Of a DNA stretch of 49,481 nucleotides, positions 1 to 7,811 are shown in pieces. The translations under genes and the position numbers were made by a program. Origin of the DNA: Dehalococcoidia bacterium (GTDB lineage: Bacteria > Chloroflexota > Dehalococcoidia > Lucifugimonadales > UBA1123); the NCBI GenBank assembly GCA_021295915.1, contig JAGWBK010000009.1:1-49481 (forward strand), read 5' to 3'. Under the pieces are notes generated by a model that ran no database searches, was not told the DNA's origin, and worked only from the letters and a program-made list of their open reading frames with translations. Each line of letters opens with the position of its first letter. Position 1 is the first letter of the stretch.

Positions 1-1
1 G

Positions 2-763
2 GTGGCACGCCAGACAGTTGGATTCAGTGGCGCCGAACTTGCGAACCTTGTGAACGAGGCAGCCATTCTCGCTGCCCGACGCACAAAGAAGCTCATAGGT
101 CCGGACGAGTTCTCAGAGAGTATCGACAGGGTGACAGCTGGACCCGAGCGACGGAGCCGCGTTATCAGTGAACACGAGAAGGAAGTCACCGCCTACCACG
201 AGGCAGGTCATGCCCTGGTAGCCCACGTCCTGCCCGATGCTGATCCCGTCGCCAAGGTGACGATCATCGCACGCGGCCAGGCTGGCGGTTACACGAAGAC
301 CATGCCCGAAGAGGACAGAAACCTCGTCACGAGCGATCAGCTCGAAGCGCGACTTGCCATGGCGATGGGAGGGCGGGCAGCTGAAGAGCTCATCTTTGGA
401 GAGGTCACCACGGGCGCGAGCAACGACCTGGAGCAGGCGACGAACATCGCCCGCACAATGGTCACTCGTTTTGGGATGAGCAAGAAGCTCGGGCCTCGCA
501 CATTCGGCAAGCGCGACGAACTCGTGTTCCTGGGACGTGAGATATCCGAGCAGAGGGACTACTCGGACAGCATCGCAGAGCAGATCGACGACGAGGTCCA
601 GAGCCTGATCGGTGGCGCGTACGAAACGGCCATGCGTCTCCTCAAAGAGTACAAGCCCAACCTGGAAAGAATTTCCGAGTATCTTCTCGAAAACGAGACG
701 ATAGAGGGCGAGAACTTCGCGGACGTCTTCGATACTCCCGCAGCCCCTGCCCCGGCTGGCTGA
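2..763 (+). CDS. ftsH: ATP-dependent zinc metalloprotease FtsH, C-terminal part (5' truncated by window edge)
   Basis: This is the 3' part of FtsH, the membrane-anchored AAA+ protease that degrades misassembled membrane proteins and some regulators. Visible are the end of the AAA module (GFSGAELANLVNEAA, about residues 7-21 of the fragment) and the M41 peptidase domain. That domain carries the zinc motif HEAGH at residues 66-70 and the downstream Asp ligand in GASNDLEQAT (D142). The C-terminus is a short Ala/Pro tail. Whole FtsH is about 600-650 residues, so roughly 60 percent, including the membrane segments and Walker motifs, lies outside the window. The GTG at base 2 is simply an internal codon, not a start. 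The gene converges with the LLM oxidoreductase at 818-1684, with 54 bases between them and no clear terminator. Confidence 0.97.
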   Translation: MARQTVGFSGAELANLVNEAAILAARRTKKLIGPDEFSESIDRVTAGPERRSRVISEHEKEVTAYHEAGHALVAHVLPDADPVAKVTIIARGQAGGYTKTMPEEDRNLVTSDQLEARLAMAMGGRAAEELIFGEVTTGASNDLEQATNIARTMVTRFGMSKKLGPRTFGKRDELVFLGREISEQRDYSDSIAEQIDDEVQSLIGGAYETAMRLLKEYKPNLERISEYLLENETIEGENFADVFDTPAAPAPAG

Positions 764-817
764 TTTCGGCCGGCTCGCGGCCACTCCAGATTCAATTAAG
801 GCCCCGGAGTAAGCTTT

Positions 818-1684
818 CTATCCCTCAGCCATCTCCTTGAACCTGCGGATCGCTTCGATGTGCCCATCCACGGAGTCGATGCCGGCGTTCATCGTATTTA
901 CAGAGATGTGAGTGGCGTCGAGTTCATCCCACGTTTCGATCAACTGGCGCTGGTCGTCTTCTGAAGAGTTTCTTATGGACACCCAGCTCTCGATGCCGAT
1001 GGAGGACGGATCGCGCCCAGCTTCTGAGGCCTGTTCCCTCATGCTTGCAATCAGCTCGCGGCCGTTGTCGTCAGGGCGGAAAAGTGGGAACCAGCCGTCG
1101 CCTATAGTGGCTACACGCCTGATGGTCTGAGGAGCGGCCCCACCGAACCAGACGGGGATCGGCTGCTGTACTGGCAGAGGATTGAGACCGGCGTCGGTGA
1201 CCTTGTGCCATCTGCCTTCGTAAGAAATGAGGTCGTTCGTCCAGAGTTTGCGCATCAGGTCGATCTGCTCTTCGGAGCGCCGGCCTCGATCATGGAAGTT
1301 CTCGCCAAGAGCCTCGTACTCCACCGGGTTCCAGCCTACGCCAATGCCCAGTCTCAGTCGTCCCTCGCTTAAGACGTCTACAGCCGCAGCCTGCTTGGCG
1401 ACGAGAGCGGTCTGGCGCTGCGGCAGGATGATGACCGCAGTTACGAGCTCAACGCTGCTTGTTACGGCGGCGAGGAAACCGTAGAGGACGAAGGGCTCGT
1501 GGAAGGCGTCGGTGTGCCGATAGGCCCCGCTCCATCCCGGCCTCGATTCGGCGTTCGCACCGAGCACGTGGTCGAACACGATAATGTGGTTGTAGCCCAA
1601 CTCCTCGGCGGCCTCGGCGTACGCTCGCACTCCACCGGGGTCACTTCCAATCTCTGTTTGCGGGAATACCACTCCTAGCTTCAT
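818..1684 (-). CDS. LLM-class F420/flavin-dependent oxidoreductase
   Basis: A 288-residue luciferase-like monooxygenase family protein (TIM barrel). It is of the Rv2161c-like F420-dependent type, judging from MKLGVVFPQTEIGSDPGGV at the N-terminus, the segment RLRLGIGVGWNPVEYEALG around residues 110-128, and IPVWFGGAAPQTIRRVA. Members use reduced flavin or F420 to oxidise small organic substrates; the substrate here cannot be read from sequence. The ATG at 1684 fits the family N-terminus. It diverges from the amidohydrolase at 1783 across 98 bases. A second LLM protein lies at 47592-48635, and expansion of this family is typical of SAR202 Chloroflexota. Confidence 0.9.
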   Translation of the reverse strand: MKLGVVFPQTEIGSDPGGVRAYAEAAEELGYNHIIVFDHVLGANAESRPGWSGAYRHTDAFHEPFVLYGFLAAVTSSVELVTAVIILPQRQTALVAKQAAAVDVLSEGRLRLGIGVGWNPVEYEALGENFHDRGRRSEEQIDLMRKLWTNDLISYEGRWHKVTDAGLNPLPVQQPIPVWFGGAAPQTIRRVATIGDGWFPLFRPDDNGRELIASMREQASEAGRDPSSIGIESWVSIRNSSEDDQRQLIETWDELDATHISVNTMNAGIDSVDGHIEAIRRFKEMAEG

Positions 1685-1782
1685 CAGTACACGACCTCTC
1701 TTTCGGCTTGGGATGGCGCATAGTGTACTATACGCGCTGACTCATCAACGTCCGAATTCGACTGCGCGCTTCTGGGAGACCC

Positions 1783-3213
1783 ATGGCTCGATACGACCTG
1801 CTACTCAAGGGGGGAACAGTCCTCGATCCCAAGAACTCCTTGGAGGACGAGGTTGATCTTGCGGTGCGCCACGGTGTGGTCGAGCGAGTAGAGGCTGATT
1901 TAGATCCTGGGAATGCGGATGAAGTCGTGGACGTCTCAGGCCTCTGGGTCATGCCGGGGCAGATCGATACGCACGCCCATGTAGCCGGGCTGTCACGGAA
2001 CTGGGACCCTGCATTGGGATATGGAATGCTGGCGCGTGCAGGTACCACGACGGTCCTGGACATGGGCGGAACCGGGCCGTCACTTATCGATGGGATCAAG
2101 AGGCGAGGAGCAGGCCTGAATGTCGCCGGCAACTTCGCGCTGATTCCTGGACTTACAATTCCGAGCGGTAGCCTCTCCGCCTCGGCGATGCGCGACATAG
2201 TAACGGGCGCGCTTCGGCAGGGCTGCTACGGTCTGAAGATTCTCGGTGGCTATCACCCGTTTTCGCCGGAACAGACGGCAACTGTAATAGCCGAGGCAAA
2301 TGCACAGAGGGCCTACATCGCATTTCACCTGGGCACGACCGAGACAGGGAGTCAGCTCGAGGGTCTTCGCGAAGTCCCTGATCTCGTTGGCAAGGGCAGA
2401 CTGCACGTCTGCCACGTTAATAGCTATTGCAGGGGAGTGATCGACGACGCAGCCGCTGAGTGCGTCGAGGCCCTTGAGATTCTCGAGGGCATGAGTGACC
2501 AGCTTGTATCAGAGGTGTATCACGCCGTCCAGAATGGCACTAGTGGGAGATGCGACGAGAAGGGATACGTTATTGCTGATGTCCCTCGCAACTGTCTGAG
2601 GCTTCGGGGCTATGAGACGACCCGAGAGGGTCTGCGGCAGGCAATCATGGACGGCTATGGCGCGGTGGTGGCGCAGTCGGAAGGCGACATCTACTATGCC
2701 AGACGACAGGAAGCGCTGAAGCTATTCGACGAATCAGACAGCAACGTGGGCATGAGCTTCCCGGTGAACGTCCCGTCTTCGGCATTCACACTCACTACCT
2801 CCAAGGGGGACGATGGCGAGTTCACTGTCGATGCTGTGAGTACCGACGGTGGGTCTCATCCGAGGAACGTTGCAATTCAGAGCACGATGGCGCTGGTTGA
2901 GTTCGGTGCAATGACCCCACTCGAGATGGCTGAGAAGCTGTCCTGGAAACCGTCGAGGATGATGGGACTGCTGAACAAGGGCCACTTTACACCCGGAGCC
3001 GACGCGGACATCACCGTTCTGGATCCAGACCGAAGTGCTCCAGCAATGAGCTTCGTGGCCGGGTCGATGATCATGTCCCACGGACGGTCGATCGCCGATG
3101 GTGGGACACTTCTGGTCACTTCCGAGGGGGAGAGTACCGTTTCCCAGTCGGGAGTGCCATACCAGGTCGTCGACCTCTCTGAGAGCAAGCTCTACGCGGG
3201 ATTTCAGAACTGA
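1783..3213 (+). CDS. dihydroorotase/hydantoinase-like amidohydrolase
   Basis: A 476-residue metal-dependent hydrolase of the amidohydrolase superfamily, which cleaves cyclic or acyclic amide bonds. The N-terminal beta-sandwich strand (YDLLLKGGTVLDPKNSLE) is followed by the metal motif DTHAH at residues 62-66. The candidate carboxylated lysine is K152 in GLKILGGYHPF. Histidines H182 (IAFHLGTTE) and H208/H211 (LHVCHVNSYCRG) fit the remaining metal positions. The C-terminal composite domain returns with GHFTPGADADITVLDPDR. The usual metal or catalytic Asp near the barrel end is not in a canonical setting (VVAQSEGDIYYA), so the substrate class is uncertain. The ATG at 1783 follows GGGAGACCC. It is a single gene, divergent from the LLM oxidoreductase and convergent with the Trm112-like gene. 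Confidence 0.85.
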   Translation: MARYDLLLKGGTVLDPKNSLEDEVDLAVRHGVVERVEADLDPGNADEVVDVSGLWVMPGQIDTHAHVAGLSRNWDPALGYGMLARAGTTTVLDMGGTGPSLIDGIKRRGAGLNVAGNFALIPGLTIPSGSLSASAMRDIVTGALRQGCYGLKILGGYHPFSPEQTATVIAEANAQRAYIAFHLGTTETGSQLEGLREVPDLVGKGRLHVCHVNSYCRGVIDDAAAECVEALEILEGMSDQLVSEVYHAVQNGTSGRCDEKGYVIADVPRNCLRLRGYETTREGLRQAIMDGYGAVVAQSEGDIYYARRQEALKLFDESDSNVGMSFPVNVPSSAFTLTTSKGDDGEFTVDAVSTDGGSHPRNVAIQSTMALVEFGAMTPLEMAEKLSWKPSRMMGLLNKGHFTPGADADITVLDPDRSAPAMSFVAGSMIMSHGRSIADGGTLLVTSEGESTVSQSGVPYQVVDLSESKLYAGFQN

Positions 3214-3238
3214 CGATAGTTAGCCGTTTGGGGGAAGG

Positions 3239-3421
3239 TCATCCGCGAAGCGATGGCGGTAGCATGTTAGGGATCGTATCTTCTATGGGATACTCTTCCT
3301 GACAATCCTTACAGCGTAGACTACCCGAAACGATCTCGTCTCCATCCTGCTTGGTGACCGTAAGATCCAGATCGCCCCGGCACATGGGACATACCAGGAT
3401 TTCCATCAGTGTCATTCGCAT
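3239..3421 (-). CDS. Trm112-like small zinc protein (UPF0434/YcaR type)
   Basis: A 60-residue protein with two CxxC knuckles, C11/C14 (LVCPMCRGDL) and C37/C40 (LRCKDCQEEYP). They frame a small beta domain ending in PIEDTIPNMLP, the layout of the Trm112p-like/UPF0434 family. Eukaryotic and archaeal Trm112 activates methyltransferases; the bacterial short form has no settled function. The start ATG at 3421 has AAGGAG eight bases upstream. It is the last gene of a minus-strand series with the CopD-like gene (18 bases upstream) and the TlpA-like gene, so it is probably cotranscribed with them. Confidence 0.8.
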   Translation of the reverse strand: MRMTLMEILVCPMCRGDLDLTVTKQDGDEIVSGSLRCKDCQEEYPIEDTIPNMLPPSLRG

Positions 3422-3439
3422 ATCTGTCGCTCCTTGAAG

Positions 3440-3973
3440 TCAGCGAAGGGCCATCTCATACATGACCTTCAGAAGGTCGGCGAGCAAGAAGACTGTCACA
3501 CCGAGAATAATTATCGTGTTATATCCTGAAATCGCCCTCAGCCCCCGGTGAAGCAGGCTCTGCGGTCTCTCTTCAGGTTCGCGGTATGCTTCGGACAGCA
3601 ATGTGCGTCGCCTTCGCCTGGACGCTAGAACGAACATCCAGATACTCAATACGACCTTTACCGCGAGTACGATCACATAGGACGTGCCCGTTACACCCTG
3701 GCTGAGGCGGTCGAACGTCAGGCTGATGCCTGTCACTACCAGGAGAAAGAAGCAGACATCGACCAGCACTTTGAACTCAGCAGCGGTGTATCGGTTCACT
3801 TCCCGGCCGGAGTCTGGCGAGCGTCGCAGGGCGGGTCTTAACACAAACAGGTAGAAGATGCTGCCTCCTACCCATGCCACAGACGCTGTCAGGTGTACCC
3901 ATCTGACGACGAGCAGGAACGCTTCGTTATAGCTCAACTGTCCGCTCCGAGCTTCGTCGGATAATTGTAACAC
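3440..3973 (-). CDS. CopD-like integral membrane protein
   Basis: A 177-residue membrane protein with four predicted helices at about residues 19-46, 69-87, 98-118 and 151-171. The first helix carries VRWVHLTASVAWVGGSIFY with His27, the typical opening of the copper-resistance CopD / DUF2269-like family, whose histidines are thought to bind copper or heme. The GTG at 3973 is the furthest-upstream start that includes the whole first helix; no strong ribosome binding site is seen. It lies between a TlpA-like thioredoxin (45 bases upstream) and a Trm112-like gene (18 bases downstream). That fits a role in copper or heme protein handling at the membrane, but this is inference. CopD and related membrane families are hard to separate by eye. 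Confidence 0.65.
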   Translation of the reverse strand: MLQLSDEARSGQLSYNEAFLLVVRWVHLTASVAWVGGSIFYLFVLRPALRRSPDSGREVNRYTAAEFKVLVDVCFFLLVVTGISLTFDRLSQGVTGTSYVIVLAVKVVLSIWMFVLASRRRRRTLLSEAYREPEERPQSLLHRGLRAISGYNTIIILGVTVFLLADLLKVMYEMALR

Positions 3974-4018
3974 CGGGGCAGGAACGTGGAGCCGTCCCCC
4001 CAGGACCGGCGATGGGCT

Positions 4019-4597
4019 CTACATGATCTCGCGGATCAACTCCTGGAGCTTTTCGAGGTCCAGCGCTCCTGACCATCGCCTGTGGATGTTGCCGTCCCTA
4101 TCGATGAGCACCGTTGTAGGAAATCCCGAGATCCTGTACTCCATGACGATATCACCAATCTTGTCGCCGATCTTGTCAGGGCCCAGACTGTAGTTGACGC
4201 CGATCTTGTCGACGAACTTCTGGCCATCGTCCACAGAGTCCAGGCCCACGAGCTGGACCCCGATGAATTCTACGCCGTCTTCCTTGAATTCCTGGTAGGC
4301 GGTCTCGAAGTCAGGCATTTCGGCGACACATGGTGGACACGACGGGAACCAGAAGTTGAGAACCACAGGGCCGCCGGCGTAGTCAGAGAGCTTAATTGTC
4401 TCTCCGGCTTCGTGGTCCTCGTTTCCGAACAGGACGAGCTCGAAGTCGGGGGCCTTGTCCAGGGTTTCACCGGAGTCGGATGCCTGCTCCGGTTCAGTAG
4501 GTGGTGATTCCTCAGAGGAGCACGAGAGCACGGAGAAAACCAGGAGCGCCATCGTTGAGATTAGTACGATACCCCTCATTGACAAGCTATCGTGCAT
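4019..4597 (-). CDS. TlpA/ResA-like thioredoxin-fold lipoprotein
   Basis: A periplasm- or surface-facing thiol-disulfide oxidoreductase of about 192 residues. The N-terminus is a lipoprotein signal (RGIVLISTMALLVFSVLSC, Cys26 as lipobox cysteine), followed by an acidic Ser/Glu/Pro linker. The AhpC/TSA-type thioredoxin domain has VVLNFWFPSCPPCVAEMPDF with active-site C87 and C90, and the cis-Pro region ISGFPTTVLIDRDGNIHRRW. Such proteins reduce apocytochrome c or metal-site cysteines. An in-frame reading extends to 4672, but its first 25 residues are unlike a signal sequence, so 4597 (or the ATG at 4579) is preferred. It is upstream of the CopD-like gene and may serve the same cytochrome or copper pathway as the ccm genes at 44657-47564. 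Confidence 0.87.
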   Translation of the reverse strand: MHDSLSMRGIVLISTMALLVFSVLSCSSEESPPTEPEQASDSGETLDKAPDFELVLFGNEDHEAGETIKLSDYAGGPVVLNFWFPSCPPCVAEMPDFETAYQEFKEDGVEFIGVQLVGLDSVDDGQKFVDKIGVNYSLGPDKIGDKIGDIVMEYRISGFPTTVLIDRDGNIHRRWSGALDLEKLQELIREIM

Positions 4598-4705
4598 CTT
4601 GATGCCGTGGAACATACCCTCACAGTTTGCGCCTTGCTCTACGAGTCGAGGTCTGTACATATGTACGCGCAATTGTCGCCCGCTGGTTTCTGGCAGGTTG
4701 ACAGC

Positions 4706-6049
4706 CTAGAATTCGGCCAGGCTCCGTGAGAGTTCGTCCGGGAGTTTCTCGATCGGGACTCGTTCCTGGGTCATGTTATCCCTGTTGCGAATCGTGACTG
4801 CCCGGTCGTCGATAGTGTCGAAGTCAACGGTCACACACAGCGGAGTGCCTATCTCGTCCTGGCGGCGATACCGCCGCCCGATGCTCTGCGTGTCATCGTA
4901 CTGAACGAAGCCAGCGATACGTCCCGAACGTTGTACGGTCTCAAACACCTCGCGAGCAGTGGGGGTGAGGCGTTCGTTTCTCGAAAGTGGGAGGATTGCG
5001 ACCTTCACAGGTGCGATCTCTGGATGGAGCTTCAGTAGCGTGCGTGTCTCTAACTTGCCGGACGCAGATTCGACCTGCTCTTCGGTATAGGCGTCTACCA
5101 GGAATGTCATCACCGACCTGTCGACACCTGCGGCAGGTTCGATCACGTAGGGAACGATGTGCTGTCCACTCTCCTGGTCGAAGTACGTGAGGTTCTGGCC
5201 GCTGGCCGCAGTGTGGGCCTTGAGGTCATAGTCGGTGCGGTTGGCAATGCCCTGAATCTCGCCCCAGCCCCATGGATAGAGGTACTCGATGTCGTGGGTG
5301 GCCTTCGAGTAGTGAGAGAGTTCGTCGGCGTCATGCGCCCTCAGCCTGAGGCGTTCGGGATTGACGCCGAGGTCGGTGTACCAGCTGAGACAATCTTTAA
5401 TCCACCTGTCGTGGTGCTCCGCGTCCTCCCCGGGCATTACAAAGTACTCGATCTCCATGGCTTCGAATTCGCGTGTTCGGAATATGAAGCCGCCGGTTGT
5501 GATCTCGTTCCTGAATGCCTTCCCGATCTGAGCGATACCGAATGGGAGGCGCTTTCGCGTTGCTGTGAGCACGTTGTCGAAGTTGACGAAGATTCCCTGG
5601 GCGGTCTCAGGACGGAGGTAGGCCTCTGACGCTTGGTCTTCGACAGGGCCAATAAAGGTCCTGAACATCAGGTTGAATTGACGCGGCTCTGTGAGTTCGC
5701 CGCCACAGTTGGGGCAATCAGGGCCGTCCAGGTGGTCCTCCCTAAACCTCTGATTACATGACTTGCACTCGACCAGAGGGTCGGAGAAGCTTCCGACGTG
5801 ACCGCTTGCGCGCCAAACGTCCGGGTGCATGAGGATCGAGGCGTCCAGGCCGACGATGTCGTCACGGCTCCACACGAAGGTGCGCCACCAGGAGTCCTTG
5901 ACGTTCTTCTTCAGCTCGACCCCCAGTGGACCGTAGTCCCAGGTGCTTGCCATGCCTCCGTAGATCTCGCTGCTCTGAAATATGAAGCCGCGCCGCTTAC
6001 AGAGCGAGACGAGCTTGTCCAGATCAACTTGCGTTGGCGCTTCTACCAC
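4706..6049 (-). CDS. glyS: glycyl-tRNA synthetase (single-chain, alpha2 type)
   Basis: Charges tRNA-Gly with glycine. It is the homodimeric eukaryal/archaeal/Gram-positive type, about 447 residues. Visible are FIFQSSEIYGGMASTWDYGP near the N-terminus, a zinc knuckle with C95/C98 and C112/C115, class II motif 2 (AYLRPETAQGIFVNFDNVL), and the C-terminal anticodon-binding domain beginning near VKVAILPLSRNERLTPTA. The start is set at GTG 6049 because GAGGG sits six bases upstream. A longer reading from TTG at 6070 would swallow that site. There is no T-box: only 67 bases separate it from the GMC gene upstream. It is probably cotranscribed with the downstream TlpA-like gene, though 108 bases intervene. 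Confidence 0.97.
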   Translation of the reverse strand: MVEAPTQVDLDKLVSLCKRRGFIFQSSEIYGGMASTWDYGPLGVELKKNVKDSWWRTFVWSRDDIVGLDASILMHPDVWRASGHVGSFSDPLVECKSCNQRFREDHLDGPDCPNCGGELTEPRQFNLMFRTFIGPVEDQASEAYLRPETAQGIFVNFDNVLTATRKRLPFGIAQIGKAFRNEITTGGFIFRTREFEAMEIEYFVMPGEDAEHHDRWIKDCLSWYTDLGVNPERLRLRAHDADELSHYSKATHDIEYLYPWGWGEIQGIANRTDYDLKAHTAASGQNLTYFDQESGQHIVPYVIEPAAGVDRSVMTFLVDAYTEEQVESASGKLETRTLLKLHPEIAPVKVAILPLSRNERLTPTAREVFETVQRSGRIAGFVQYDDTQSIGRRYRRQDEIGTPLCVTVDFDTIDDRAVTIRNRDNMTQERVPIEKLPDELSRSLAEF

Positions 6050-6116
6050 GATAGTCCCTCGTATTCTCAAGTATGCAAGTTGAGAATAGTGAATCGTGGT
6101 GCCTGAAACAAGTGCG

Positions 6117-7664
6117 CTAGCGCGAGCGTATCTGAGAGGCGATCTTCTCCGCGATCATGATGGTGGTCGCGTTGGTGTTGGCACGGATTACGTCCGGCAT
6201 GATCGATGCGTCAACAACCATCAGACCATCGAGCCCGTGAACACGGCAGTTTGGATCAACAACTGCCATTGGATCACTCGCGGGTCCCATCTTGCAGGTC
6301 CCGGACGAGTGGTGCTGGGTGACGACGTTTTCCAGCAGCCATGCGTCAAGCGCATCGTCGCTTGCAAGGATGTCGTCGGTCGGGTTGAGCCGCGTCATGT
6401 TGGCAGGGGCGTACTCTGGCATGGCGGATATCTCGGCGCACAGTCTGACGGCGCTCCTCATTCGTTCCAGGTCAAATGGGTCGGTGAGGTAACGGTAGTC
6501 AAGGTTCGGCTGGTCGTTGGGGTTCGGACTGGTCAGGCGCAACTCGCCAACTGACAGGGCTTTTTGCATGGCGATGCTGAATCCCGTTGGGATGTGTCCG
6601 GGGCTGAGGTCGAAGTCCACAGGTATGTGCTCAGTTCGGATCTGGAGGGGGCGCATCTGCATGTCGTTTCGATATGGCGACCCTGAAGTGGTGTACCTCA
6701 TCCCTATCTGAAGCCCCGGGCGACGGTCCGGTAGCTCGGTCAGGCTCACATAGGACATGAATATCGCTGGGTGGTCCCGGAGGTTCTGACCGACTCCGGG
6801 TAGCTCGTGAACTGGCTGGATTCCGGTCTCAGCCAGGTGGTCCGATGGGCCGACACCTGATAGTAAGAGGAGATGTGGCGAGTTAATGGCTCCGCCACTC
6901 AAGATCACGTTGTCGGCATGGACTCGAAAGATCTCTCCGCCTGACTCGGCTTCTACCCCAACGGCGCGGCCCCCGTCGAATAGTATCCGGTGGGCCAGCA
7001 CATTGGGGCGGATGGTGAGGTTGAGCCGGCTGCGTGCCATGTCGAGGTACGTTAGTGCTGTACTCATTCGGACATCGTCAATTCGGTTGAACGCGAAGTA
7101 GCCCACACCGGTGGACTCTGGGTGGTTCACGTCGTGAGTTTGAGGGAATCCGGCTGCCACGCACGCTTCGAGAAACGCCCGTGGACTGGGGAGAAGGTCG
7201 TCCTCCTGGTAACGGCGCACTGGAATTGGACCGTCAGAACCATGGAAGTCGTCTCCGGGGAAGTCGAGGTCGGTCTCCGACTTTCGGAAGTAGGGCAGGA
7301 CGTCCAGAAAGCTCCAGCCGTCGTTGCCTGCCGCAGCCCACTCTTCGAAGTCCTCAGGAATCCCCCTGAACCAGACCTGGCCGTTGATAGCGCTGGAGCC
7401 ACCCATGACCTTGCCCCGAGGAAGCGTAAACGGCTCTCGTCCGGGAGTTGCACTGGCCTCGTAGCCCCAGGTATAGGCAAGAGGGTCATACGATTCGTAC
7501 CACGGATGAATACCGTACTTGATGTGGTCCGGCAGGGTGTCAAAGTCTGGGTAGTCGGGACCTGCCTCGAGCAGCAGGACTGAACGGTCCCGGTCCTCGG
7601 TTAGCCGTGAAGCCAATACGCATCCTGCTGACCCGGCCCCCACGATGATGGTGTCGTAATTCAT
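6117..7664 (-). CDS. GMC-family FAD oxidoreductase (choline/alcohol dehydrogenase-like)
   Basis: A 515-residue glucose-methanol-choline oxidoreductase, which oxidises alcohols using FAD. The ADP-binding motif IIVGAGSAG is at residues 6-14. GMC signature 1 is PRGKVMGGSSAINGQVWFRG and signature 2 is GGAINSPHLLLLSGVG. The C-terminal active-site region has QHHSSGTCKMG, with catalytic His candidates, and VDASIMPDVIRANTNATTIM. The start is placed at the ATG at 7664 immediately before the FAD motif; the in-frame upstream 21 residues have no counterpart in the family. Length and motifs match choline dehydrogenase (BetA-like) but the substrate is open. It is divergent from the O-antigen-ligase-like gene and followed on the same strand by glyS. 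Confidence 0.94.
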   Translation of the reverse strand: MNYDTIIVGAGSAGCVLASRLTEDRDRSVLLLEAGPDYPDFDTLPDHIKYGIHPWYESYDPLAYTWGYEASATPGREPFTLPRGKVMGGSSAINGQVWFRGIPEDFEEWAAAGNDGWSFLDVLPYFRKSETDLDFPGDDFHGSDGPIPVRRYQEDDLLPSPRAFLEACVAAGFPQTHDVNHPESTGVGYFAFNRIDDVRMSTALTYLDMARSRLNLTIRPNVLAHRILFDGGRAVGVEAESGGEIFRVHADNVILSGGAINSPHLLLLSGVGPSDHLAETGIQPVHELPGVGQNLRDHPAIFMSYVSLTELPDRRPGLQIGMRYTTSGSPYRNDMQMRPLQIRTEHIPVDFDLSPGHIPTGFSIAMQKALSVGELRLTSPNPNDQPNLDYRYLTDPFDLERMRSAVRLCAEISAMPEYAPANMTRLNPTDDILASDDALDAWLLENVVTQHHSSGTCKMGPASDPMAVVDPNCRVHGLDGLMVVDASIMPDVIRANTNATTIMIAEKIASQIRSR

Positions 7665-7747
7665 GTGTTGAACAGCCCCCAAAGCCAAGTCTGGAAGTAT
7701 TCTGACCCTGTGACCGTGGAGTTGCAAGCGTTATGCAGTCTTGCTCG

Positions 7748-7777
7748 TTGACCTTAGATTCGAGGCGTCCATATAAT
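7748..7777 (+). promoter_or_regulatory. sigma70-type promoter for the O-antigen-ligase-like gene
   Basis: TTGACC (7748-7753) and a perfect TATAAT (7772-7777) are separated by 18 bases, 34 bases before the ATG at 7812. The expected transcription start is near 7784. It is one of the best housekeeping promoter matches in the window. Confidence 0.7.
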
Positions 7778-7811
7778 CGCCGCAGCCTACCGCAGTCAGG
7801 TCTATTGCCAA

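Noticed and set aside
113-784. Long minus-strand ORF opposite ftsH
   Set aside because: It is a shadow of the FtsH reading frame; FtsH motifs on the plus strand are unmistakable.
6050-6116. Possible T-box riboswitch ahead of glycyl-tRNA synthetase
   Set aside because: The gap is only 67 bases and holds no T-box sequence or stem-loop I.
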